Shown: positions 18,019 to 26,981 of the stretch, piece after piece | Numbering within the stretch: the stretch's first letter is position 1 | How the letters are laid out: each line of letters opens with the position of its first letter | Source: Parabacteroides sp. | Lineage (GTDB): Bacteria > Bacteroidota > Bacteroidia > Bacteroidales > Tannerellaceae | NCBI GenBank assembly: GCA_019417325.1 | Contig: DXVO01000008.1 | Coordinates: 62,001 to 126,000 of the forward strand | Reading direction: 5' to 3' | DNA: 64,000 nt | Translations under genes and position numbers: made by a program | The notes under the pieces: model-generated | Told to the model about the DNA's origin: nothing | The model's database searches: none | The model's input: the letters and a program-made list of their open reading frames with translations, nothing else

Positions 18019-18861
18019 ATGAACAAGCAACAATTATTTGAAAATATCAAGAAAAAACAATCCTTCCTTTGTGTGGGACTTGATACCGATATAAAGAAAA
18101 TCCCGCAGCATTTACTTGCTAAAGAAGATCCTATCTTCGCATTCAACAAAGCAATTATTGATGCTACCGCTGATTTTTGCGTAGCTTACAAACCCAACCT
18201 GGCTTTTTATGAGAGCATGGGTGTAAAAGGCATGCTGGCTTTTGAAAAGACTGTTGCTTATTTGCGGGAGAACTATCCAGACCAGTTTATCATTGCTGAT
18301 GCTAAACGCGGTGATATCGGAAATACATCGGAAATGTATGCACGTTCCTTCTTCGACCACATTAAGGTGGATGCAGTAACTGTGGCTCCTTACATGGGAG
18401 AAGATAGCGTAAAGCCATTTCTTATTTACCCGGAGGCATGGGTTATATTGCTGGCTCTGACTTCAAACAAAGGTTCGCATGATTTTCAACTAACTGAAGA
18501 TGCAAATGGTGAACGCCTGTTTGAAAAAGTATTGAAAAAATCCCAGGAATGGGCGAGTGACGAACAAATGATGTATGTAGTTGGCGCTACACAGGGAAAA
18601 ATGTTTCTCGACATCCGTAAATATGTGCCTGACCACTTCCTTTTGGTCCCTGGAGTAGGAGCACAAGGTGGAAGTCTGGCAGAAGTTGCCCAATATGGAA
18701 TGAATGACCAATGCGGTTTGCTGGTAAATTCATCCAGAGCAATTATTTATGTAGATAAATCAGAAAAATTTGCAGATTTTGCACGTGAAGCCGCACAAAC
18801 CGTACAGCGTGAAATGGCAGGTTATCTGCATGATAAAGGAATTATTCCTTGTAAAGGATAA
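18019..18861 (+). CDS. pyrF: Orotidine 5'-phosphate decarboxylase
   Basis: 280 residues, the longer type-2 form. Last step of UMP synthesis. The catalytic motif DAKRGD is at residues 94-99 (Lys96 and flanking Asp). The N-terminal LCVGLDTD and the C-terminal VPGVGAQGG phosphate loop fit the family. Third gene after purM and prfA. Confidence 0.95.
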   Translation: MNKQQLFENIKKKQSFLCVGLDTDIKKIPQHLLAKEDPIFAFNKAIIDATADFCVAYKPNLAFYESMGVKGMLAFEKTVAYLRENYPDQFIIADAKRGDIGNTSEMYARSFFDHIKVDAVTVAPYMGEDSVKPFLIYPEAWVILLALTSNKGSHDFQLTEDANGERLFEKVLKKSQEWASDEQMMYVVGATQGKMFLDIRKYVPDHFLLVPGVGAQGGSLAEVAQYGMNDQCGLLVNSSRAIIYVDKSEKFADFAREAAQTVQREMAGYLHDKGIIPCKG

Positions 18862-18888
18862 GGGTAATTCCAATATTTTTTACCATTT

Positions 18889-18929
18889 TTGCAAACTGTC
18901 CTGGGAAAAACAGCACCGGGCAGTTGCAA
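18889..18929 (+). promoter_or_regulatory. Leader hairpin upstream of lpxD
   Basis: TTGCAA at 18889-18894 pairs with TTGCAA at 18924-18929, extended by ACTG/CAGT and CC/GG pairs with one bulge. It lies in the 5' leader 25 bases before lpxD. It has no T-tract, so it may be an attenuator or a stability element, or may instead terminate the pyrF transcript weakly. Confidence 0.4.
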
Positions 18930-18953
18930 ATAAATACAATTAACTGAATAGTA

Positions 18954-19994
18954 ATGGAGTTTTCAGCCCAACAAATAGCGAGTGTTTTAGGGGGAACCGT
19001 CGAAGGCAACCCTGAAGTAAAAGTAAATAATTTTTCTAAAATAGAGGAAGGAAAACCTGGAACATTAACATTCCTCGCTAATCCGAAATACGAACACTAT
19101 ATTTATAATACTGAGGCAAGTATTGTTTTAGTGAACAATGATTTTACACCAAGTGAGCCAGTAAAAGCCACATTAGTGAAAGTTGACAATGCCTACAGTG
19201 CACTGGCTATCCTGCTTAACATGGTAGAAAAAGCCAAAGAAAAAAAAGCCGGTATTAATTCGACTGCTTTCATCGCAACATCCGCATCCATGGGTGAAGA
19301 ATGTTATATCGGTAATTTTGCCTATATCGGCGAAAATTCAAAACTAGGAAATAAATGCCGCATTTATCCGAATGTTTATATCGGAGACAACGTGACAATC
19401 GGAGACAACTGTATTATCTATCCGCATGTTACCATTTATGACGGATGCATAATCGGTAATAATTGTATCCTCCATGCTGGTAGTGTTATCGGTTCGGATG
19501 GTTTTGGTTTTGCTCCTGAAGGTGAGAAATACAATAAAATACCCCAACTTGGAAATGTTATATTGGAAGATGATGTTGAAATCGGAGCCAACACGACTAT
19601 AGACCGTGCGGTTATGGATTCGACAATTATCCGCCGTGGCGTGAAACTCGATAATCTGGTACAAATCGCTCACAATGTCGAAGTTGGAGAAAATACTGTA
19701 ATGGCTGCACAAGTAGGTATAGCTGGTTCTGTAAAGATTGGCAGCCATTGTATGTTTGGCGGACAAGTTGGACTATCCGGGCATATCCATGTAGCGGACC
19801 ATGTGGTTTTCGGTGCACAATGCGGTGTAATCAGTGACGTAAAGGAAGCTACGACTTTATTGGGAGCTCCCGCCATTAATGCAAAAGCATTTATGCGTTC
19901 CAGTGCTATTTTTGGCCGTTTACCTGAAATATACCGGACTATGGGACAAATGCAACGCGAGATAGAAGAATTAAAAAAGGAACTTAATAAATAA
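18954..19994 (+). CDS. lpxD: UDP-3-O-(3-hydroxyacyl)glucosamine N-acyltransferase LpxD
   Basis: 346 residues. Third committed step of lipid A synthesis, adding the N-linked hydroxyacyl chain. An N-terminal uridine-binding domain (about 1-100) is followed by a left-handed beta-helix built from hexapeptide repeats such as IGDNVT and IGNNCI, with the catalytic histidine in QIAHNVEVG (His240). A helical C-terminus completes the trimer. First gene of the lpxD-lpxC/fabZ-lpxA operon. Confidence 0.96.
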   Translation: MEFSAQQIASVLGGTVEGNPEVKVNNFSKIEEGKPGTLTFLANPKYEHYIYNTEASIVLVNNDFTPSEPVKATLVKVDNAYSALAILLNMVEKAKEKKAGINSTAFIATSASMGEECYIGNFAYIGENSKLGNKCRIYPNVYIGDNVTIGDNCIIYPHVTIYDGCIIGNNCILHAGSVIGSDGFGFAPEGEKYNKIPQLGNVILEDDVEIGANTTIDRAVMDSTIIRRGVKLDNLVQIAHNVEVGENTVMAAQVGIAGSVKIGSHCMFGGQVGLSGHIHVADHVVFGAQCGVISDVKEATTLLGAPAINAKAFMRSSAIFGRLPEIYRTMGQMQREIEELKKELNK

Positions 19995-20005
19995 TAAGGA
20001 AACGT

Positions 20006-21391
20006 ATGCAGAAACAGAAGACGCTTGCTACGAGCTTTTCAGTACAGGGAAAAGGGTTACATACCGGACTAAATATACAAATGACATTTAACCCGGCACC
20101 AGAAAACCATGGCTATAAAATCAAACGGGTAGATTTGGAAGGAGAACCGGTTATCGACGCGGTAGCCGAAAATGTAGCAGGAACTCAGAGAGGAACTGTT
20201 CTTTCCAAAAACGGTATTCAGGTTAGTACAATTGAACATGCAATGGCTGCTCTATATGCTTATGAAATAGACAACTGCCTGATTGAAGTAAATGCTCCTG
20301 AATTTCCAATTCTCGACGGTAGTTCCCGTTTCTATTCCGAAGAAATACAAAAGACCGGCATTGTTGAACAAAATGCACCGAAAGATTATTATATTGTAAA
20401 GCACAAAATAGAAGTAAAAGATGAAGAAACCGGCTCTTCACTTATCATCCTTCCGGACGATAAGTTCAGTGTAAATGCACTGATTTCTTTCAATTCACCG
20501 GTTCTTTCCAATCAATTTGCAACACTAAACGATCTGAGTGAATTCCCGACAGAATTAGCTGCATCCCGTACATTCGTCTTCGTACGTGAAGTTGAAATGT
20601 TATTGCAAAATAACTTGATTAAAGGAGGTGACCTTGACAATGCAATCGTTATTTACGATGAAATGATTCCTCAGGAAAATCTGGATAAATTAGCAGACGA
20701 ATTAGGAATCCCGCATAAGGACATTAAGGGCTTAGGATATATAAACAACAAACCTTTAGTGTTTGATAACGAACCGGCACGTCATAAACTGATTGACATT
20801 ATCGGTGATATGGCTTTAATAGGTAAACCGATACGTGGACGTATCATTGCAACACGCCCAGGACACAAGATCAACAACCAGTTGGCTCGAATGATCCGCA
20901 AAGATATTAAAATGAACGAAGTACAGGCTCCGGTTTATGATCCGAATGCAGCTCCTATTATGGATATCAATCGTATTCGGGAATTGCTGCCTCACCGTTA
21001 TCCGTTCCTTTTAGTCGATAAAATCATAGAAATAGGAGGAAATTATATTGTCGGCGTTAAAAATATAACATCAAACGAACCATTTTTCCAGGGACATTTC
21101 CCACAGGAACCCGTTATGCCTGGCGTATTACAGGTAGAAGCGATGGCACAAACCGGAGGTTTGCTTGTTCTTAACTCTGTAGACGAACCGGAACGTTATT
21201 CTACTTATTTTATGAAGATAGATGGAGTAAAGTTCCGTCAAAAAATTGTTCCGGGAGATACATTAATTTTGCGTTTGGAATTAGTAGCACCGATACGTCG
21301 CGGAATTTCCACAATGAAAGGATATGTATTTGTTGGAGACAAATTAGCAAGTGAAGCTGAATTCATGGCTCAGATTATCAAAAATAAATAA
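20006..21391 (+). CDS. lpxC-fabZ: Bifunctional LpxC deacetylase / FabZ dehydratase
   Basis: 461 residues; a natural fusion typical of Bacteroidetes. The LpxC half (about 1-300) deacetylates UDP-3-O-acyl-GlcNAc: zinc ligands are His78 (IEHAMAAL), His260 and Asp264 (HKLIDIIGD), and GHKINNQ carries the catalytic histidine. The FabZ half (about 315-461) dehydrates 3-hydroxyacyl-ACP: catalytic His364 in GHFPQEPVMPG and Glu378 in QVEAMAQ. The fusion ties lipid A entry to fatty-acid elongation. Confidence 0.97.
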   Translation: MQKQKTLATSFSVQGKGLHTGLNIQMTFNPAPENHGYKIKRVDLEGEPVIDAVAENVAGTQRGTVLSKNGIQVSTIEHAMAALYAYEIDNCLIEVNAPEFPILDGSSRFYSEEIQKTGIVEQNAPKDYYIVKHKIEVKDEETGSSLIILPDDKFSVNALISFNSPVLSNQFATLNDLSEFPTELAASRTFVFVREVEMLLQNNLIKGGDLDNAIVIYDEMIPQENLDKLADELGIPHKDIKGLGYINNKPLVFDNEPARHKLIDIIGDMALIGKPIRGRIIATRPGHKINNQLARMIRKDIKMNEVQAPVYDPNAAPIMDINRIRELLPHRYPFLLVDKIIEIGGNYIVGVKNITSNEPFFQGHFPQEPVMPGVLQVEAMAQTGGLLVLNSVDEPERYSTYFMKIDGVKFRQKIVPGDTLILRLELVAPIRRGISTMKGYVFVGDKLASEAEFMAQIIKNK

Positions 21392-21402
21392 TAAATAAGG
21401 TA

Positions 21403-22191
21403 ATGGATATATCACCCTTAGCAGTCGTACATTCGGAAGCTCAGATTGGACAGAATGTCCAGATCGACCCGTTTGCCGTAATAGAAAAAGATGTAACAAT
21501 CGGCGATAATTGCCACATACATTCGCATGCTGTCATTATGGATGGAGCACGAATCGGTAAAAACTGCCAGATATTCCCTGGAGTTGTAGTTGCAGGTATT
21601 CCACAGGATTTAAAATTTGCAGGAGAAATGACTACAGCAGAAATCGGAGATAATACAACATTGAGAGAATGTGTAACCATAAACCGTGGCACAGCATCCA
21701 AAGGCAAAACAGTTGTAGGAAATAACTGTCTCATTATGGCATATTCACATATTGCACATGATTGTTTATTGAAAAACAATATCATTATTGGTAATGCAAC
21801 CCAAGTTGCCGGAGAAGTGGAAATAGATGACTTTGCTATTGTTAGCGGTGGTAGTCTTGTACACCAGTTCTCACGCATCTCTAAACATGTAATGGTACAG
21901 GGCGGCTCACGCATCGGAAAAGATATACCTCCTTATACATTAATCGGACGCGACCCGATTGTATATTGCGGTATCAATATAGTAGGTTTGCGCCGTCGTG
22001 GGTTTACCAATCAGCAAGTATTCTTAATTCAGGATATTTACCGTACATTATATACCCGCGGACTAAATAATACGGAAGCAATGAAAGCAATTGAAACCGA
22101 ATACGAAGCCAGTGAAGAAAGAGACTTGATTCTCAACTTTATAAAATCTTCCCAACGAGGTATCGTTAGAGGTTCTATCGATGAATTATAA
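21403..22191 (+). CDS. lpxA: UDP-N-acetylglucosamine acyltransferase LpxA
   Basis: 262 residues. First acylation of lipid A synthesis. Hexapeptide-repeat beta-helix over about residues 1-190 (IGQNVQ, IGDNCH, IGKNCQ), catalytic histidine in IAHDC (His119), then the helical C-terminal domain (GLRRRGFTNQQVFLIQDIYR). Last gene of the lpx operon, directly before a strong terminator. Confidence 0.96.
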   Translation: MDISPLAVVHSEAQIGQNVQIDPFAVIEKDVTIGDNCHIHSHAVIMDGARIGKNCQIFPGVVVAGIPQDLKFAGEMTTAEIGDNTTLRECVTINRGTASKGKTVVGNNCLIMAYSHIAHDCLLKNNIIIGNATQVAGEVEIDDFAIVSGGSLVHQFSRISKHVMVQGGSRIGKDIPPYTLIGRDPIVYCGINIVGLRRRGFTNQQVFLIQDIYRTLYTRGLNNTEAMKAIETEYEASEERDLILNFIKSSQRGIVRGSIDEL

Positions 22192-22209
22192 TCATTTTAC
22201 TATTTATAC

Positions 22210-22242
22210 AAAAGGGCGAAACCAAACTTCGCCCTTTTTTTA
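22210..22242 (+). terminator. Terminator of the lpx operon
   Basis: AAAAGGGCGAA and TTCGCCCTTTT form an 11-bp stem with a 7-nt loop, followed by seven T residues. Confidence 0.92.
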
Positions 22243-22274
22243 TGCCATAATATAATGGGAACAAATATTTTTAC

Positions 22275-22282
22275 TACTTTTG
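22275..22282 (+). promoter_or_regulatory. -7 box for the pRiA4b ORF-3-like gene
   Basis: TACTTTTG, 24 bases before the ATG at 22307; it excludes the upstream in-frame TTG at 22280. Confidence 0.6.
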
Positions 22283-22306
22283 AACCAACAAAAACTAAGA
22301 ACAATT

Positions 22307-22867
22307 ATGGTATTTAGATTTCTAATTCTATCAGATGAAGCAGACAACTTCAAACGCGAGATTAAGATTGACTCGGAAGCAACTTTTCTGGACTTATATA
22401 ATGCCATCATGGACTCTGTTGGGTACACGAAAGATCAAATGTGTTCATTCTTTATCTGTGATGACGATTGGAGCAAAAACACAGAAATTACCCTTGTAGA
22501 AATGGATACCGCATCTGAAGTGGATAACTATATAATGGAAGATACCCGTTTGGAAGAATTACTTGAGGACGAGCGTCAAAAACTGCTTTTTGTCTTCGAC
22601 TATTTAACTGAACGCGCGTTTTTCATGGAACTGCGCGAAATCCTTCCCGGACAAGATTTGGATGCGCCCATATGCAGCAAATCCGTAGGCGAACCTCCTT
22701 TACAAGCCCTACAGTTTGATGAAATGGAAGCAAAAAGTGGAACTACTGAAATCGGAGAAGATTTCTACGGGGATACGGAATATGACATCGATGAACTGGA
22801 TAAAGAAGGTTTCGATGGTTTAAGTGATGGTCCGATGGATAACCCTTACGATGATGAACGCTTTTGA
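22307..22867 (+). CDS. Plasmid pRiA4b ORF-3-like (IS1096 TnpR-like) family protein
   Basis: 186 residues. The N-terminal half (MVFRFLILSDEADNFKREI, DSEATFLDLYNAIMDSVGY, SFFICDDDW) resembles the pRiA4b ORF-3-like fold; the C-terminal third is very acidic (DIDELDKEGFDGLSDG). The function of this family is unknown, and its presence beside miaA need not mean mobility, since no transposase or inverted repeats are nearby. Four bases separate it from miaA, so the two are probably cotranscribed. Confidence 0.75.
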   Translation: MVFRFLILSDEADNFKREIKIDSEATFLDLYNAIMDSVGYTKDQMCSFFICDDDWSKNTEITLVEMDTASEVDNYIMEDTRLEELLEDERQKLLFVFDYLTERAFFMELREILPGQDLDAPICSKSVGEPPLQALQFDEMEAKSGTTEIGEDFYGDTEYDIDELDKEGFDGLSDGPMDNPYDDERF

Positions 22868-22871
22868 TTAA

Positions 22872-23777
22872 ATGAATTTCCTTATCATATTGCTAGGGCC
22901 GACAGGAGTCGGCAAGACAGAACTGAGTTTGCGGATTGCAGAACATTTCGGTTCTCCTATTATATCTTCCGACTCCCGTCAGCTTTATAAAGACCTTCCA
23001 ATAGGTACTGCAGCCCCTACTGCAGAACAAATGGCACGTGTACAACATTATTTGATTGGAACACTTTCGCTCACTGATTATTATAGTGCAAGCAATTTTG
23101 AAGAAGATGTTATAAAGCTCCTCGGAAAATTACATCGAACTCATCCTGCTGTAATTATGACAGGAGGCTCCATGATGTATATAGATGCGGTAACGAAAGG
23201 TATAGATGACATTCCTACCGTAACTCCCCAAATACGCTCTGCTATATACAAACAGTATGAAACGGAAGGGCTTGCTCTTATTCTGGAAGAATTAAAAAAA
23301 GCAGATCCGATTCATTATGGAGAAGTAGATCGCAATAACTACAAAAGAGTTATCCATGCTGTAGAAATCTGCCGAATGACAGGCAAGCCTTATTCTTCTT
23401 TCCGGACAAATACAAAAAAAGAACGACCATTCCGTATTATACAGATTGGACTGAATCGGGATAGAGATGAGTTATACGAACGTATCAATCGCCGTGTAGA
23501 CCAAATGATGGCAGATGGCTTCCTTGAAGAAGCCCGTCGTGTTTTTCCTTACCGCCATCTTAACTCTCTGAATACCGTTGGATATAAAGAATTATTCAAC
23601 TATCTGGATGGGACATGGACATTAGACTTTGCAATTGAAAAAATCAAACGTAATTCCCGCGTTTATGCCCGCAAGCAAATGACATGGTTTAAAAGAGATA
23701 CAGATATCAAATGGTTTCATCCGGATGAAGAAAAAACCATTCTTGCATATCTGCATGCAGAAATGGCTATTCCATAA
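22872..23777 (+). CDS. miaA: tRNA dimethylallyltransferase MiaA
   Basis: 301 residues. Transfers the dimethylallyl group to A37 of tRNAs reading codons that begin with U. P-loop GPTGVGKT is at residues 9-16; SSDSRQLYKDLPIGTAAPT and the tRNA-contacting GGSMMYIDAVTKGID follow the family pattern, and the C-terminus has TVGYKELFNYLDG and the basic RKQMTWFKRD. Complete and in a likely two-gene transcript with the preceding gene. Confidence 0.95.
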   Translation: MNFLIILLGPTGVGKTELSLRIAEHFGSPIISSDSRQLYKDLPIGTAAPTAEQMARVQHYLIGTLSLTDYYSASNFEEDVIKLLGKLHRTHPAVIMTGGSMMYIDAVTKGIDDIPTVTPQIRSAIYKQYETEGLALILEELKKADPIHYGEVDRNNYKRVIHAVEICRMTGKPYSSFRTNTKKERPFRIIQIGLNRDRDELYERINRRVDQMMADGFLEEARRVFPYRHLNSLNTVGYKELFNYLDGTWTLDFAIEKIKRNSRVYARKQMTWFKRDTDIKWFHPDEEKTILAYLHAEMAIP

Positions 23778-23807
23778 TTTCTCTTATGGTATAATCAGTT
23801 ACGATTT

Positions 23808-24179
23808 CTATTTCTTAAATACCAAATAGACAGCAGCGACAAGCAACACGCAAGCTAGCGCATGGTTCCATTTAAAGCTTTCCCCTTTAAAAGCAATCGT
23901 ACTGAAACAGATAAAAACGACCAACGTAATCACTTCTTGTATGACTTTCAACTGAATCAGATTGAATGGACCTCCATTTTCCCTGAAACCGATACGATTT
24001 GCTGGAACTTGTGCACAATATTCAAAAAAAGCAATACACCATGAAAAGAGAATCACTCCGATAAGCGGCAAATGCTCAAACCAACTGAACTGTTGTTTCA
24101 ATTTCAAATGACCATACCAGGCACATGTCATGAATATATTCGATACGATCAATAGCAAAATAGTATAAACGCCTTGCAT
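23808..24179 (-). CDS. DMT superfamily (DUF486) membrane protein
   Basis: 123 residues with four hydrophobic segments (about 3-20, 38-55, 77-97 and 103-121). The GGPFNLIQLKVIQEVITLVVF block and the FEYCAQVPANRIG loop are typical of DUF486, a small drug/metabolite-transporter-like family. The transported substrate is unknown. It starts 4 bp after the TtcA-like gene and is likely cotranscribed with it. Confidence 0.85.
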   Translation of the reverse strand: MQGVYTILLLIVSNIFMTCAWYGHLKLKQQFSWFEHLPLIGVILFSWCIAFFEYCAQVPANRIGFRENGGPFNLIQLKVIQEVITLVVFICFSTIAFKGESFKWNHALACVLLVAAVYLVFKK

Positions 24180-24183
24180 AACT

Positions 24184-24930
24184 TTATTTTATCTTATGAG
24201 GTAAATAATCTGTTTGTATATTCGACATACTACTCCAAAGACTGTAACGAGCTTCTGGATTGATAGCCTCCAAACGAGTCAGTATCTCTTTCATATCCGA
24301 GCGGCTGGAGCCACTTTCATAGGGACAATTCTTAATTTGCTTATGGTATCCTTTCCATTCCGCTATACGAACCAAATCTTTTTCTTCCACCAAACATAAA
24401 GGACGAATAATCTCCATATCAAACTTGTCCATTTTCAAACGCGGTGGCATTGTTCCGATAGCCCCCTGGTGAATCATATTCATCAATAATGTTTCCAATA
24501 GATCATCCTGATGATGGCCAAGGGCAATCTTATTACAATTATACTTTTTGGCTATATCAAACAATGCTTTACGTCGTGTCCAGGAACAAAGAAAACAAGG
24601 AGACTTACGGGTATCTGTTGAAGCATCAAAGCAGGTTTCATGCACACAAAAAGGCAGCCCATGTTCATCGGCACACCCTTTCAAATATTCTATATCCGAA
24701 CGGTATGGAATATTCGACATGACAATATGAGTAACCATTACTTCAAAGCGTGGACGAAAAACTTTAGAACGCCTGCCTAATAAATCAACCAATGCCAACG
24801 AATCCTTCCCGCCGGAAAGGCCTACCAGCACGCGGTCTCCGTCCTGTATCAACCCATATTCAAAAATAGCCCTTTTTACTTTTTCTTCCACCTTGCGGAA
24901 TAGAAGTTCTTCTGCTGTCAGCTTTACCAT
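24184..24930 (-). CDS. TtcA-like tRNA 2-thiocytidine synthetase family ATPase
   Basis: 248 residues from the ATG at 24930; the upstream TTG at 24954 overlaps the -7 box and is rejected. PP-loop SGGKDS is at 39-44, a CXXC pair in SPCFLC (Cys112, Cys115), and a further cysteine in IKNCPYESGSSR near residue 204, the set expected for iron-sulfur TtcA enzymes that thiolate C32 of tRNA. GHHQDDLLETLLMN is also characteristic. Close TilS/TtcA relatives cannot be ruled out. Confidence 0.85.
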   Translation of the reverse strand: MVKLTAEELLFRKVEEKVKRAIFEYGLIQDGDRVLVGLSGGKDSLALVDLLGRRSKVFRPRFEVMVTHIVMSNIPYRSDIEYLKGCADEHGLPFCVHETCFDASTDTRKSPCFLCSWTRRKALFDIAKKYNCNKIALGHHQDDLLETLLMNMIHQGAIGTMPPRLKMDKFDMEIIRPLCLVEEKDLVRIAEWKGYHKQIKNCPYESGSSRSDMKEILTRLEAINPEARYSLWSSMSNIQTDYLPHKIK

Positions 24931-24951
24931 ATAAAATTTTACAATCGGGCA

Positions 24952-24959
24952 CAAAAATA
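24952..24959 (-). promoter_or_regulatory. -7 box for the TtcA-like gene
   Basis: TATTTTTG on the minus strand, 21 bases before the ATG. Confidence 0.55.
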
Positions 24960-25011
24960 CATATTTATCAGGCTAATTGTGTGCTCAACAGAAAATATTG
25001 TTATCTTTGAA

Positions 25012-25019
25012 ACTGTATA
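25012..25019 (+). promoter_or_regulatory. -7 box for the TPR/PD40 gene and the NfeD-floA genes
   Basis: TATCTTTG, 24 bases before the start at 25044. Confidence 0.6.
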
Positions 25020-25043
25020 ACGATATCATATATTTAAGGTACA

Positions 25044-26480
25044 ATGAACTGGTTATCAAAGAAACTGTTTTACACAATTGGAATTACACTACTCTGTAGC
25101 GGTTTACAAGCACAGAGTTTAGATCAAGCTAAAAAATTATACAATGATGGTAAATATGCAGAAGCAAAGCCAGCATTTGAAAAACTTGTCAAACAGGCAC
25201 CTTCTAACGCATCCTATAACCAATGGTATGGAGTCTGCTGCTATGAAACAGGAGATTTGAATGGAGCCGAGAAGCACTTGAAAATAGCGGCTAAACGAAA
25301 AGTAGAGAATGCATATCCCTATCTTGCAAACGTTTATACAAAGACATATCGTTTCAGCAATGCCATAGAAACATTGGATGAATACATCAGCCAACTGGAA
25401 AAGAGGAAAAAAAATACGGAAGCTGCTGCCGCCATGTTGGAAATAGCAGAAAATTCCCAACGCATGTTGGAAAAAGTCGAAAATATCCAAATCATAGACA
25501 GCATGGTTGTGGACAAAGATGATTTCCTTTCCGCTTATACACTAAGTGAAGAGAGTGGTACTCTGGATACTTACAGTAACTTTTTTCAGACTAATGAATC
25601 AGTTCATTCTGCGGTATATATGAACCAAAAAGGAGACAAAATATATTATGCACATCCTACGGATGATTCCCGTTATTGCCTTTATACCCAGTCCAGATTG
25701 ATGGATAAATGGGGGGACGAAAAACAATTACCGATGAATATCAACAGTAAAGACGATGATAATTATCCTTTTGTTCTTTCTGATGGCGTTACTATGTATT
25801 ATGCCTCTCAAGGCAATGGTTCTATCGGCGGCTATGATTTGTTTGTTACTCGCTATAATACAAATTCGGATTCTTATCTGTCTCCGGAACAATTAGGCAT
25901 GCCATTCAATTCTCCATATAATGATTATATGATGGTATTGGATGAAACAAAAGAATTAGGCTGGTTTGTTTCCGACCGCTTCCAACCTGAAGGAAAAGTC
26001 TGTGTATACCTATTTATCCCCAATACGGATAATAGCCGTGTAGATAGTGACGAAATCAATATAAAACGTTCACGTGCTGCAATTTCTGCCATCCAAGACT
26101 CATGGAAACCAGAAATGAATTATACGGATTTAATCCGCCTGTCGCATACTGAAATTCCATATGGTGAACAAAAAATAGATAAAGACTTTGAATTTGTAAT
26201 CGGTAATAATGTAGTTTATTACACGTGGGAAGAGATAAAAAGCCCGGAAGCAAAAAGTTACTACGAAAAGGTTGTTGCTGTAAAAAAACAAATCAACGAA
26301 CTTAACGAAAAGCTGGATAACTTGCGTACTTCTTATACGACAGGAAATAAGGCTCGCCGTGAACAGTTGAAACCTTCAATACTTAAAGCGGAAGAACAAT
26401 TAAGCAGCCTGCTCAACCAGCCGGAAGAATTGGAAAAAAAAGCTCGTAATGCAGAAATAAATTATTTAAAGAAACGATAG
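25044..26480 (+). CDS. Exported TPR and PD40 beta-propeller protein
   Basis: 478 residues. A signal peptide (about 1-22, ending LQAQ) precedes two or three TPR-like repeats (LDQAKKLYNDGKYAEAKPAFEKLV; A-YNQWYGVCCYETGDLNGAEKHL), then PD40/WD40-like strands (about 180-320, for example PFVLSDGVTMYYASQGNGSIGGYDLF), and a C-terminal coiled coil (about 400-478). It resembles the N-terminal part of gliding/OmpA-associated TPR-PD40 proteins but has no OmpA domain. One base separates it from the NfeD gene. Confidence 0.82.
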   Translation: MNWLSKKLFYTIGITLLCSGLQAQSLDQAKKLYNDGKYAEAKPAFEKLVKQAPSNASYNQWYGVCCYETGDLNGAEKHLKIAAKRKVENAYPYLANVYTKTYRFSNAIETLDEYISQLEKRKKNTEAAAAMLEIAENSQRMLEKVENIQIIDSMVVDKDDFLSAYTLSEESGTLDTYSNFFQTNESVHSAVYMNQKGDKIYYAHPTDDSRYCLYTQSRLMDKWGDEKQLPMNINSKDDDNYPFVLSDGVTMYYASQGNGSIGGYDLFVTRYNTNSDSYLSPEQLGMPFNSPYNDYMMVLDETKELGWFVSDRFQPEGKVCVYLFIPNTDNSRVDSDEINIKRSRAAISAIQDSWKPEMNYTDLIRLSHTEIPYGEQKIDKDFEFVIGNNVVYYTWEEIKSPEAKSYYEKVVAVKKQINELNEKLDNLRTSYTTGNKARREQLKPSILKAEEQLSSLLNQPEELEKKARNAEINYLKKR

Positions 26481-26481
26481 A

Positions 26482-26970
26482 ATGTTACTTGAAACAATTA
26501 TCATCATTTTCCTGATGCTCATAGCCATTGTGCTGGTTTTACTGGAAATATTCATGTTGCCGGGAATTACAGTTGCAGGAATCGGAGGATTTTTGTTTGC
26601 TGCAGGAGGACTTTTTTATGCTTATTCCATCAGCTTCTGGACAGGAAATCTGGCATTAATCCTCTCCTTAGTTGCTTTTGGAGCCTCTTTTGCCTGGTTA
26701 CTGCGTTCTAAATCATTCAGCAAAGTGGCGTTAAAAACGGATATTGACTCCAAATTGGTTTCCACGCGCGACCTGAACATTAAACTGGGAGATGAAGGTA
26801 TAACTATTTCACGCCTTGCCCCAATAGGTAAAGCTCGCATTAATGGTATCGTTGTTGAAGCCAAATCGATGGATGAACTGATCGATGAAAATACCTCTGT
26901 CGAGGTTATAAGGATAGACGGATACAACGTTATTGTACAAGTAAAAAATAATACAAATACTCACGAATAA
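26482..26970 (+). CDS. NfeD-like short membrane protein
   Basis: 162 residues. Two or three N-terminal membrane helices (about 4-22, 28-45 and 52-70), then an OB-fold-like C-terminal domain (GDEGITISRLAPIGKARINGIVVEAKSMDELIDENTSVEVIRIDGYNVIVQ), the NfeD pattern. Short NfeD proteins are encoded beside flotillin-like genes, and the next gene is floA, so a shared role in membrane microdomains is a reasonable inference. Confidence 0.88.
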   Translation: MLLETIIIIFLMLIAIVLVLLEIFMLPGITVAGIGGFLFAAGGLFYAYSISFWTGNLALILSLVAFGASFAWLLRSKSFSKVALKTDIDSKLVSTRDLNIKLGDEGITISRLAPIGKARINGIVVEAKSMDELIDENTSVEVIRIDGYNVIVQVKNNTNTHE

Positions 26971-26981
26971 ACATTATTAGT

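Noticed and set aside
22307..22867. IS1096-type mobile element at the pRiA4b ORF-3-like gene
   Set aside because: No transposase, inverted repeats or target duplications nearby; the gene sits neatly in a miaA transcript.
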